A stretch of DNA of 64,000 bases, taken from NCBI GenBank assembly GCA_035938875.1, contig DASZGL010000010.1, positions 1 through 64,000 on the forward strand. Reading direction: 5' to 3'. The first letter of the stretch is position 1, and each line of letters opens with the position of its first letter. This DNA is from DASZGL01 sp035938875. GTDB lineage: Bacteria; Chloroflexota; Dormibacteria; Aeolococcales; Aeolococcaceae. The notes under the pieces were generated by a model. That model did no database searches. It saw only the letters and a list, made by a program, of their open reading frames with translations, and was not told where the DNA came from. Below are positions 1 through 7,154 of this stretch, piece by piece. A program made the position numbers and the translations under genes.

Positions 1-1919
1 GCCTGTCCAACGTGTCGTTCGGATTGGCACCGCACGCACGCCCAGTGCTCAACAGCGTCTTCCTCTATCACTGTGTCGCCGCGGGACTGGACACGGTGAT
101 CATCAATCCGGCGCACGTCATCCCCTATGCCGAGATGCCCACCGACGCGCGCGAGCTGGCCGAGGACCTGGTCTTCAACCGCCGCGCCGACGCGCTGACC
201 CGGTTCATCGCCCACTTCGAGGGCAACGCGGACGCGGGGGCCGTCGATGAGAGGGTGGATCCCTTCGAGGGACTTGCCCCGCCAGAGCGTATCCACCAGC
301 AGATCCTCCATCGCCGCAAGGATGGCGTCGAGGATCAGATCGACCTCGCTCTCGGTGAGCGCACACCCGTCGAGGTTATCAACGAGATCCTGCTACCCGC
401 GATGAAGGACGTCGGCGACCGCTTCGGCGCCGGCGAGCTGATCCTGCCGTTCGTTCTGCAGAGCGCCGAGGTGATGAAGCGCGCTGTCGCGCACGTCGAG
501 AAATTCCTCGACAAGCAGGAGGGCGTCACCAAGGGCAAGGTCGTGCTCGCCACGGTGTACGGCGACGTGCACGACATCGGCAAGAACCTCGTCAACACCA
601 TCCTCAGCAACAACGGCTACACGGTGTTCGACCTGGGCAAGCAGGTGCCGGTCAACACCATCCTCGACAAGGCAAGCGAGGTTGATGCCGACGTCATCGG
701 CCTCAGCGCATTGCTGGTGAGCACCAGTAAGCAGATGCCCGCGTGCGTGCGCGAGCTCGACGAGCGTGGCATGAACTTTCCAGTCATCATCGGCGGGGCG
801 GCGATCAACCGCGGCTTCGGACGCCGCATCCTCTACCTCGACGAGCAGCGCACCTATGTCCCGGGTGTCTTCTATTGCAAGGACGCCTTCGAGGGACTGG
901 AGACCGTCGACCAGCTCATCGACGATGAGCGCCGCGACACCCTGGTGGAGCGCATCCGCGAGGAGGCAGCCGCGCACCTCGTCGGCGAAGCGCAGCGGGC
1001 CCAGAGTCGTGCCGAAGCGAGCGAGTCTGCGGCGGCCGGGGGCGTTCTCCTGGCGACGCGCAGCACCACCGCCACCGATGTGCCCATACCCACTCCGCCA
1101 TTCTGGGGAGCGCGGACGCTACAGCACATCGACGTCGACGACGTCTACCCGCACATCGATCGCAACTCGCTGTTCAAGATGTCGTGGCAGTTCCGCGGCA
1201 AGCAGACGCGCGACCCGGCCACGTGGGCGCAGTTGGTACGGGACGAGCTCGAACCACGGCTCGCCAAGTCGATGGAGGAGGCGCGGAACGACGGCTATCT
1301 CGACCTGCAGGCGGTATACGGCTACTGGCCGGCCCTCGCCGAGCAGAACACCGTCATCGTCTACCACCCGGAGGATCGTGAACGGGTCATCGGCCGTTTC
1401 ACGTTCCCTCGCCAGGCCGCGCAGAGCCGGCTCTCCCTCGCCGACTACGTGCGTCCCCGTGAGCTCGCCAAGGCGGGCGAGTACGACGTCATCGCCCTGC
1501 AGCTCGTGACCACCGGCCCACGTGCATCCGAGGTGTCGAACGCGCTCAAAGACGCCGGCTCGTACGACGACATGCTCCGCGTCCATGGGTTTGCGACACA
1601 GATGGCCGAAGCCACCGCGGAGTACGTGCATCAGCGTATCCGCAACGAGCTCGGCATCGCCCCCGACCAGGGGCGCCGCTACTCCTGGGGCTATCCCGCG
1701 TGTCCCGACCTCGAGGATCACCGCACCTTCTTCGGCATCGTCCCCACCGACCAGATCGGCGTGCGTCTCACCGAGGGCTTCCAGCTCGACCCCGAACAGT
1801 CAACCGCGGCGATCGTCATGCACCACCCTCAGGCGCGCTACTTCGCCGTGTACACCGCTGCATCAGCCATCGACGGCGATGACAGCGCGATCGGACCGGG
1901 AGCGCCAGAAGCGGCTTAA
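1..1919 (+). CDS. metH: Cobalamin-dependent methionine synthase, C-terminal part (5' end outside window)
   Basis: Methyl transfer from 5-methyltetrahydrofolate through methylcobalamin to homocysteine. The reading frame is open from base 3 and begins inside the pterin-binding domain, whose GLSNVSFG motif is at the very edge, so the N-terminal homocysteine domain lies upstream. Next come the four-helix cap, then the B12-binding domain with the base-off DxHxxG ligand motif (GDVHDIGKN, about 561-587), and the AdoMet reactivation domain (about 1095-1919) with GYPACPD at about 1690 and MHHPQARYF near the end. All expected C-terminal modules are intact, so this is the full-length B12-dependent type. 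A convergent gene follows after 213 bases. Identification is secure; only the start is missing. Confidence 0.96.
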   Translation, partial: LSNVSFGLAPHARPVLNSVFLYHCVAAGLDTVIINPAHVIPYAEMPTDARELAEDLVFNRRADALTRFIAHFEGNADAGAVDERVDPFEGLAPPERIHQQILHRRKDGVEDQIDLALGERTPVEVINEILLPAMKDVGDRFGAGELILPFVLQSAEVMKRAVAHVEKFLDKQEGVTKGKVVLATVYGDVHDIGKNLVNTILSNNGYTVFDLGKQVPVNTILDKASEVDADVIGLSALLVSTSKQMPACVRELDERGMNFPVIIGGAAINRGFGRRILYLDEQRTYVPGVFYCKDAFEGLETVDQLIDDERRDTLVERIREEAAAHLVGEAQRAQSRAEASESAAAGGVLLATRSTTATDVPIPTPPFWGARTLQHIDVDDVYPHIDRNSLFKMSWQFRGKQTRDPATWAQLVRDELEPRLAKSMEEARNDGYLDLQAVYGYWPALAEQNTVIVYHPEDRERVIGRFTFPRQAAQSRLSLADYVRPRELAKAGEYDVIALQLVTTGPRASEVSNALKDAGSYDDMLRVHGFATQMAEATAEYVHQRIRNELGIAPDQGRRYSWGYPACPDLEDHRTFFGIVPTDQIGVRLTEGFQLDPEQSTAAIVMHHPQARYFAVYTAASAIDGDDSAIGPGAPEAA

Positions 1920-2006
1920 CGCTCCCCAAGTGTCGGACCGCCGGCCCCACCGGCGCGCGTTGCAATCGCCGCTCGAGCGCGTTCATCGGAGTTGCAACCA
2001 CGCACA

Positions 2007-2103
2007 GGCAGGGTTGGGGACGTGTGCGCAGTCGCGAGTTCCGCAGGCAGCCGCAGGCAGCCGAGGACTGTCTGAGCAGCAAGCACATGTCCCCAACCCT
2101 GCC
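2007..2103. repeat. Long inverted repeat between convergent genes (likely bidirectional terminator)
   Basis: Arms at 2007-2027 and 2083-2103 are 21 bases each and complementary at 20 positions; the exception is a G-U pair. The 55-base loop holds a perfect tandem repeat of ccgcaggcag (2041-2060). A smaller inverted pair, gttgcaa 1959-1965 and ttgcaac 1992-1998, lies just upstream. The element sits between the ends of metH (+) and the AIM24 gene (-), where a shared terminator is expected, but no T-tract follows either arm. The rest of 1920-2132 shows no coding evidence. Confidence 0.6.
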
Positions 2104-2132
2104 GCCTACGCGCGGACGAGTGCGATCCGTAG

Positions 2133-2891
2133 CTACCGCCCGAAGATACCCCTGATCGCCGCCCCGGCGACGGCACCGGCGGCGCCGGCTTCGACGGTCT
2201 CCTTGGCGCCGAACTCGCCGAGCGCATGCGCAAGCCGCGCGAGCGTCAGGCTCTGCAACCAGACGCGGCCCGGTCCGGTCAGCGTCGCCAGGAAGATGCC
2301 GTCGCCGCCGAAGAGCTTGTTCTTGATTCCGGGGACGGTGGTAATGCCGAAGTTGACGGTCTCCTGGAACATGCCGACGTGTCCGGGGTGGACGCGCATC
2401 GACTGACCGGCGGCGAGATCGTAGGTGCAAAGCTCCCCGCTGAGCTCGACCCACGCGCGGCCGGTGCCGCCGATCTTCTCCAGACGAAAGCCCTCACCGC
2501 CGAAGATGCCGGCGCCGAGGCTCTGCTGGAAGACGCGGGAGAGTTCGACGCCGGGCATGCCGGCGAGAAAGCCGTGGCGGTGGCAGATCATGGCGTAGCC
2601 GGGATCCGGGCGCACGTCGATGGGGAAGATGACGCCGGGCAGCTTGGTGGCGAAGGCGACGAAGCCCTCGGCGTCGACCGCCGTGTACGCGGTCATGAAC
2701 AGCGTGCCTCCGGCGCCGTGACGCTTGATCGCGCCCCAGGCGCCGCCGCCGCCGGCGAACTGCGTCGACGTCTGCATGGCGATGTTGCTGCTCATCCAGG
2801 ACAGCTCCCCGGACTCGGCGATGACCGTCTCCCCCGGGTCGAGGGTGATCGAGAGCACGGGCATCGTGGTTCCCAGGATCTGCTCTTTCAT
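2133..2891 (-). CDS. AIM24 / TIGR00266 family protein
   Basis: 252 residues of the AIM24 (DUF124) family, a beta-rich fold of unclear biochemical function in bacteria; the yeast member is mitochondrial. Family features seen are the N-terminal PGETVIAESGELSWMS segment, the glycine-rich centre (FAGGGGAWG), the repeated GG-LF-type turns, and a small-residue C-terminal tail rich in Gly and Ala. The start at 2891 is chosen because a strong ribosome binding site (gagga about nine bases upstream) precedes it and because the family begins here; 46 codons of open frame upstream look non-coding. It is divergent from the amidohydrolase gene, with a CsoR-like operator between them. No signal peptide is visible. 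Confidence 0.85.
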   Translation of the reverse strand: MKEQILGTTMPVLSITLDPGETVIAESGELSWMSSNIAMQTSTQFAGGGGAWGAIKRHGAGGTLFMTAYTAVDAEGFVAFATKLPGVIFPIDVRPDPGYAMICHRHGFLAGMPGVELSRVFQQSLGAGIFGGEGFRLEKIGGTGRAWVELSGELCTYDLAAGQSMRVHPGHVGMFQETVNFGITTVPGIKNKLFGGDGIFLATLTGPGRVWLQSLTLARLAHALGEFGAKETVEAGAAGAVAGAAIRGIFGR

Positions 2892-2969
2892 CGCCGCCTC
2901 TCCTCTGCTCGGTGTTGGGGGTGAGTTCCCGCGAGAGGTCATGATGACGGCCAGAGCCGCTTGCCGTGG

Positions 2970-2990
2970 ATACCCCCCCTGGGGTATGGT
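2970..2990 (+). promoter_or_regulatory. CsoR/FrmR-like palindromic operator overlapping a -10 box
   Basis: Bases 2970-2987 read atacccc-ccct-ggggtat, a perfect 7+7 inverted repeat of the G-tract class bound by CsoR/RcnR/CstR-type metal or sulfur-responsive repressors. Its right arm overlaps a plausible -10 box (TATGGT, 2985-2990) for the amidohydrolase at 3052, which also has a ribosome site (ggagtgagg). It lies 79 bases from the AIM24 start, so it could control both genes. No regulator of this family is encoded in the window; the assignment rests on the site alone. Confidence 0.5.
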
Positions 2991-3051
2991 GTGGCCCTGC
3001 GGACAGCTTCTCTCGCCGTTCCGCGCCACCCGGTTGGAGTGAGGATCGCGG

Positions 3052-4215
3052 ATGTCGCGCTACCAGATCATCTCGTCGGACGCCCACGTCGTCGAGGCCC
3101 CCGACCTCTGGGAGAAGTACCTCGGCGTCGAACACCGCGATCGCGCTCCCAAGCTGGTGAAGGACCAGGAGGGCGGTGACGCCTGGAGCTTCAACGGTGG
3201 ACCCCCCGAGCCCATCGGCCTGGTCACCAAGGCGGGCATCGAGCTGGAGAAGCTGCGCTGGACGGGTGCGCGGTACGACTCCATCCATCCCGGCTGCTTC
3301 ACCGGCAAGGGCAGGCTCGAGGCGCTCGACGCCGACGGCATCGACGCCGAGATCCTCTATCCGCCGCAGCGCACGACGCTGTGGTTCATGATGAACCCTG
3401 ACCGCGACTTCGCCCGCGCTGGGATCGACGCCTACAACCGTTGGGTGCTCGAGGACTGGCAGGGGGCGGATCCCGCGCGGCTCATCCCCATGGCGCAGGT
3501 GCCCAACCTCGGCATCGAGGACGCGGTGGCATCGGTTCGACGAGCGAAGTCCGAAGGCTTTCGCGGCGTGGTCATCAGCGTCTGGCCGTCGGGCGGCGAC
3601 AACATCTCCGCCGACGACGATCCCTTCTGGGCGGTGTGCCAGGAGCTCGGCATGCCGGTGAGCATCCACGAACGCATCTCTGGGGGATCGCCCCAGCCAG
3701 CGCCGAAAGGTGGTCGCACGCCAAAGTTGATCAGCGGCATGGGCGCCGCCGGTCTGTCGATGGGCCAGCACATCAGCGCGATGACCTTCAGCGAGATGTT
3801 CGACCGCTTCCCCGAGCTGCAGATCACCGCCGTGGAAACGGGGTGCGGCTGGGTGCCATTCCTCATGGAGCAGATGGACGACCGCTACTGGCGCAATCGC
3901 ACCTGGGCCGGATCGACGCTGAAGCACCCGCCCTCGTACTACTTCCGCAACAACTGGTCGTTCACCTTCATCACCGATCTTTCCGGCATCAATCAGCGTG
4001 AGCAGATCGGCGTCGACCGCATCATGTGGTCGACGGACTTTCCGCATCACGGCAACGACTGGCCGCGCTCGCGTTGGACCATCGAGCAGCAGTTCGCCGG
4101 AGTGCCCGAGGCGGAGAAGCAGAAGATGATCTGCGACAACGTCGTGCGCATGTACTCGCTCGACAACGGCGTGACGGCACCGGCGCGGCGCGAGCCCGCC
4201 GCGGTGACGGTCTGA
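3052..4215 (+). CDS. Amidohydrolase-2 family metal-dependent hydrolase/decarboxylase
   Basis: 387 residues with the TIM-barrel amidohydrolase-related (COG2159) architecture. The strand-1 metal motif is SSDAHV near residue 9 (the D-x-H variant of HxH). Family signatures follow: an N-terminal helix naming the substrate pocket, a VSIHERIS segment around residue 205, a TAVETGCGW segment near 263, and WSTDFPHHGNDWP near 325 carrying the conserved catalytic Asp and His residues. The family includes decarboxylases (ACMSD, isoorotate, gamma-resorcylate types) and hydrolases; substrate cannot be assigned. A good ribosome site precedes the ATG. It converges on the M55 peptidase with a five-base gap. 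Confidence 0.85.
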   Translation: MSRYQIISSDAHVVEAPDLWEKYLGVEHRDRAPKLVKDQEGGDAWSFNGGPPEPIGLVTKAGIELEKLRWTGARYDSIHPGCFTGKGRLEALDADGIDAEILYPPQRTTLWFMMNPDRDFARAGIDAYNRWVLEDWQGADPARLIPMAQVPNLGIEDAVASVRRAKSEGFRGVVISVWPSGGDNISADDDPFWAVCQELGMPVSIHERISGGSPQPAPKGGRTPKLISGMGAAGLSMGQHISAMTFSEMFDRFPELQITAVETGCGWVPFLMEQMDDRYWRNRTWAGSTLKHPPSYYFRNNWSFTFITDLSGINQREQIGVDRIMWSTDFPHHGNDWPRSRWTIEQQFAGVPEAEKQKMICDNVVRMYSLDNGVTAPARREPAAVTV

Positions 4216-4220
4216 GCAGA

Positions 4221-5054
4221 CTACGCGGCCAAGCCCCCGAGCATGGCCATCGTCAGCAGGGCGCGGAACACCGTCGGATAGTCGTCGTGGGCGAAGCGCA
4301 CGGTGCGACCGGCCGGGCGCTCCACCGCGGGGATGGTCGCGCAGTAGTCGGCAGCGAGCGTGGTGGTGAGATCGCAGTCGAGCTCGTACGGCGGCGCAAC
4401 GCGGAAGGGCACGAGGTGTCCGGCGAGAACGCGGGCGATACCCTCCCTGGCGGCGGCCTCGATGCGTTTGCGGGCGACCGTGGGATGCAGGCTGTACGCC
4501 GCTGAAGAACCGAAGGCGGCCTTGGTCGCCACCGTCGGCAGATCTGCGCCCAGCGCGGTGCGGGCCTCGGCGCACGTCGCCTCGTCGCCGGTCACCAGGG
4601 AGACGGCCACGCCGAAGTGGCCAGCCAGGGCCGCGTTGAGCGTGGTCTCGGTCTGGCGCACGCCGTTGAGGCGCACCGAGCGAAAAACCCGTGATGCGTA
4701 GGTGTGGTCGAGGATCGCCGGCGCCGAGCCGGCGCCGCCGTGGTAGCCGACGAAGAGCGCGGCGCCGAAGCTCGGGCTGATGCCCGCCATCATGTAGTAC
4801 GGCTTGGGATATCCCAGGCTGCACTCGGCCCGCGCGTCGAGTAGCTCGCAGTCGATGTTGGTCATTCGAGCGTGGCTGTCGTTGACGATGATCCGCTGCG
4901 CGCCCGCGGCGATGGCGCCGGCCACCGCCGCGTTCGCCTCCTCGGTCATCAGCCTGCAGGAACGGCGGTATGCGTCCGTCTCCGCGGGCATCACCTGCTC
5001 GCGCGTGACCACGCCGGCGACGCCCTCGAGGTCGACGGAGATGTAGACGTCCAG
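4221..5054 (-). CDS. M55 family D-aminopeptidase (DppA-like), probable CTG start
   Basis: Zinc aminopeptidase family acting on D-amino-acid peptides such as D-Ala-D-Ala. Ligand positions known from Bacillus DppA are all present: SVDLEG near residue 8, NDSHA near 60, GYHGG near 105 with DHTYAS shortly after (catalytic His), and the QTETTLNA helix near 133. The first ATG would delete the essential SVDLEG strand; the conserved sequence begins L-D-V-Y-I-S-V-D, which places initiation at CTG 5054-5052, ten bases after the TGA of the upstream gene. No GTG, TTG or ATG lies nearby in frame, so a CTG start, probably translationally coupled, is the best reading (277 residues, normal for the family). 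Likely role: recycling of wall peptides. Confidence 0.85.
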   Translation of the reverse strand: MDVYISVDLEGVAGVVTREQVMPAETDAYRRSCRLMTEEANAAVAGAIAAGAQRIIVNDSHARMTNIDCELLDARAECSLGYPKPYYMMAGISPSFGAALFVGYHGGAGSAPAILDHTYASRVFRSVRLNGVRQTETTLNAALAGHFGVAVSLVTGDEATCAEARTALGADLPTVATKAAFGSSAAYSLHPTVARKRIEAAAREGIARVLAGHLVPFRVAPPYELDCDLTTTLAADYCATIPAVERPAGRTVRFAHDDYPTVFRALLTMAMLGGLAA

Positions 5055-5064
5055 CGCGCGTCGC

Positions 5065-5361
5065 TCAGTCGGTGTAGCGACTGATGTGCCGGTCCTCTGC
5101 CTCGCGCTCGCTCTGGTAGAACTGGCAGCTGGTGGGATCGGTGATGCACGGCGGGCTGGGGTGCCGCCCGGTGAAATGGTGCGTGCGCCGGTCGACGTGA
5201 CAGTCGGCCTTGTATCGGGTCAGCCAGCCGAAGGGTCCCGCCCGCTCCTTGAGGATCTGTTCGAGATATGGACAGCGGCGCCGCGGCGCGGAGTGGACGC
5301 GCAGCGGCGCATCGGAGTCGGCGTTGCGTCGGCGACGGGGCGGCGGCGGTTCGGCGCGCAC
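5065..5361 (-). CDS. Small four-cysteine protein of unknown function
   Basis: 98 residues from a GTG start ten bases after the response-regulator stop. The N-terminal third is an Arg/Pro-rich low-complexity segment; the rest looks like a folded domain with Cys at four spaced positions (RRCPYLE, ADCHVD, PPCITD, TSCQFY) plus several His residues, compatible with a metal or iron-sulfur site. The C-terminal half is highly charged. I do not recognise the family. It lies between a receiver-only regulator and the D-aminopeptidase on the same strand with very short gaps, so co-expression is likely. The true start could lie further inside, near RRCPYLE, since the Arg-rich lead is compositionally odd. 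Confidence 0.6.
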   Translation of the reverse strand: MRAEPPPPRRRRNADSDAPLRVHSAPRRRCPYLEQILKERAGPFGWLTRYKADCHVDRRTHHFTGRHPSPPCITDPTSCQFYQSEREAEDRHISRYTD

Positions 5362-5371
5362 CTGCGCGAGA

Positions 5372-5737
5372 TCAGGCGCCGAGCATCTGCTGGATGCGGG
5401 CGGCCAGCTCCTTGATCTTGAACGGCTTGCCCAGAGTCTCGACGTTACCCCAGGCCTCGAGCTTGGGCGCGGTGGTGGGGTTGACCAGGGCGCTGACCAC
5501 CAGCACCTTGGGGTTCTCGCCGTGGTCGGCGCGGATCCGCTCGAGGACCTGGGAGCCGCTCAACTCTCCTGGGAGCATGAGGTCCAGGAGCACCAGGTCG
5601 GGCTGAAAATCGCCGAAGGCAGCCAATCCCTCGTCGCCGGATTTCGCCACCTTCACCTCGTACCCCTCCATGGTGCACAGGAGGGACTCGATGTCCGCGA
5701 GGGCGTAGTAGTCCTCGATGATCAGAACCTTCTTCAT
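5372..5737 (-). CDS. Single-domain response regulator (receiver only)
   Basis: 121 residues making one CheY-like receiver and nothing else. Acidic pocket IEDYY near residue 8, phospho-acceptor Asp in LLDLMLPG near residue 53, conserved Ser/Thr in VVSAL and Lys in GKPF near residue 107. With no output domain it must act by protein contact, for example on a kinase, a flagellar or cell-cycle target, or as a phospho-sink. It is first in a likely three-gene unit with the four-cysteine protein and the M55 peptidase. No kinase adjoins it; orphan kinases elsewhere in the window (48.9 and 57.9 kb) are possible partners but this is speculation. Confidence 0.9.
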   Translation of the reverse strand: MKKVLIIEDYYALADIESLLCTMEGYEVKVAKSGDEGLAAFGDFQPDLVLLDLMLPGELSGSQVLERIRADHGENPKVLVVSALVNPTTAPKLEAWGNVETLGKPFKIKELAARIQQMLGA

Positions 5738-5771
5738 TTCACGTTCCAGTCGAATGGCGCGCGCCGTCGGC

Positions 5772-5799
5772 CTCCGGCGCCGGAGCGCCGCTGACTATA
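5772..5799 (-). promoter_or_regulatory. Promoter -10 and leader palindrome of the receiver gene
   Basis: Read on the minus strand, TATAGT (5799-5794) is a good -10 box, giving a leader of about 50 bases before the ATG at 5737. The leader contains a perfect 14-bp palindrome, ctccggcgccggag (5772-5785), which could be an operator or RNA hairpin. No other feature is evident in 5738-5859. Confidence 0.45.
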
Positions 5800-5859
5800 C
5801 CACCGGTTCGACGCGCCTCCCGCCGGATCACACAGCCGTGATCGGGCCGACGCAGGTGC

Positions 5860-7026
5860 TCAGACGTGGCGGTCGATGATGGTCGCGGTGCCGATGCCAC
5901 CGCCACAGCACATGGTCTCCAGTCCGACCTGGGTGTCGCTGCGCTCCAGCTCGTGCAGCAGCGTGGTCATCAGCCGCGCGCCCGATGCGCCCAGGGGATG
6001 CCCGAGGGCGATGGCGCCGCCGTTGACGTTGACCTTGGCCATATCCGGATGGTGCTCTCTGGCCCAGGCGAGGACCACCGGGGCGAATGCCTCGTTGACC
6101 TCGAAGCGGTCGATGTCGCCGAGGCCGAGCCCGGCCTTCTTGAGCACCTTGGTGGTGGCGGGGATGGGGCCCTTGAGCATGGTCACCGGATCGACGCCGA
6201 CGACGGCCTGGGCGCGGACGCGGGCTCGCGGTCGCAGCCCCAGCTCTTCCGCCTTGGCGCGCGACATGAGCAGGATGGCCGCCGCGCCGTCGGTGATCTG
6301 CGAGCTGTTGCCGGCGTGGAGGATGCCGTCGGGGCGAAACGATGGCTGCAGCTGGGCGAGCGTCTCCGCCGTCGTACCCGGGCGGATGCCCTGGTCCTGC
6401 GAGACCACGCGGCCGTCACCGTTCTCGCCGACCACGTAGGGGGCGATCTCGCGATCGAAGCGGCCCTGCGCCTGCGCCTCGGCCGCCTTGGCCTGCGACG
6501 CGGCGGCGAACTCGTCCGCCTCGCGGCGATCGATGCCGTACTCCTCGGCGATCATCTCGGCGGCCAGACCCTGGTTGACCAGGTTGTACATCTCCATCAG
6601 CTCGGGGGGAAACGGCGAGCCGGGTCCCTGCAGCACGGTGCTGCCCATGGGGATCCGGCTCATGCTCTCCACGCCGGCGGCGATGGTGATGTCGCAGACG
6701 CCGGAGGAGATGAGGTTGGCGGCGAAGTGCAATGCCTGCTGCGACGACCCGCACTGACGATCAACGGTGGTCGCCGGCACTTCGATGGGGAATCCCGCGA
6801 GCAGCACCGCCTGCCGAGCGATGTTGATGGCTTGCTCACCGGTCTGCGAGACGCAACCGAAGACGACGTCCTCGACCAGCGCCGGGTCGAGCCGCGCACG
6901 GCTGGTGACCTCGCGAAGCACGTGCGCACCGAGGTGGACAGGGTGAACATCCTTGAGGTCACCGTTCTTCTGGTTCCCCCGACCCAGCGGGGTACGAACG
7001 GCCTCAATGATCACGACATCAGTCAT
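5860..7026 (-). CDS. Thiolase (acetyl-CoA C-acyltransferase)
   Basis: 388 residues, normal for biosynthetic or degradative thiolases. Catalytic residues are all present: nucleophilic Cys92 in DRQCGSSQQ, the histidine of ALGHPLGASG near residue 347, and the second cysteine in METMCCGGG near residue 377. The N-terminus VIIEAVRTPLGRG is typical of the FadA/AtoB group. The ATG at 7026 has a ribosome site (ggagacaggg) and fits family alignments; 14 extra upstream codons were rejected. Function is thiolytic cleavage of 3-ketoacyl-CoA or condensation of acyl-CoA; direction cannot be told from sequence. A palindromic operator lies at its promoter. The 3-hydroxyacyl-CoA dehydrogenase at 52.3 kb would act one step earlier in beta-oxidation. 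Confidence 0.93.
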   Translation of the reverse strand: MTDVVIIEAVRTPLGRGNQKNGDLKDVHPVHLGAHVLREVTSRARLDPALVEDVVFGCVSQTGEQAINIARQAVLLAGFPIEVPATTVDRQCGSSQQALHFAANLISSGVCDITIAAGVESMSRIPMGSTVLQGPGSPFPPELMEMYNLVNQGLAAEMIAEEYGIDRREADEFAAASQAKAAEAQAQGRFDREIAPYVVGENGDGRVVSQDQGIRPGTTAETLAQLQPSFRPDGILHAGNSSQITDGAAAILLMSRAKAEELGLRPRARVRAQAVVGVDPVTMLKGPIPATTKVLKKAGLGLGDIDRFEVNEAFAPVVLAWAREHHPDMAKVNVNGGAIALGHPLGASGARLMTTLLHELERSDTQVGLETMCCGGGIGTATIIDRHV

Positions 7027-7058
7027 CGCCCTGTCTCCAAGTTGGGTGCAGCAATTCG

Positions 7059-7077
7059 AGGATACCAACCTGGTTGG
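7059..7077 (-). promoter_or_regulatory. Palindromic (TetR-like) operator at the thiolase promoter
   Basis: Bases 7065-7077 are ccaacc-t-ggttgg, a perfect inverted repeat around one central base. Directly downstream on the minus strand is TATCCT (7064-7059), a plausible -10 box, so a bound repressor would cover the core promoter 33-51 bases before the start. Palindromes of this form are typical of TetR-family regulators, which often control acyl-CoA genes. No TetR gene is in the window. Confidence 0.45.
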
Positions 7078-7154
7078 AAATCACGCTCTTTGGTCCTCAT
7101 CGGCTCTGCCAACGGAAGGGCACAACTGTTCGGCACGGCGTCCAGGCGGCCGGG

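Noticed and set aside
5790..5815. tRNA T-loop-like ggttcgac
   Set aside because: Flanks do not form a T stem and there is no room for a tRNA; it is part of a promoter region.
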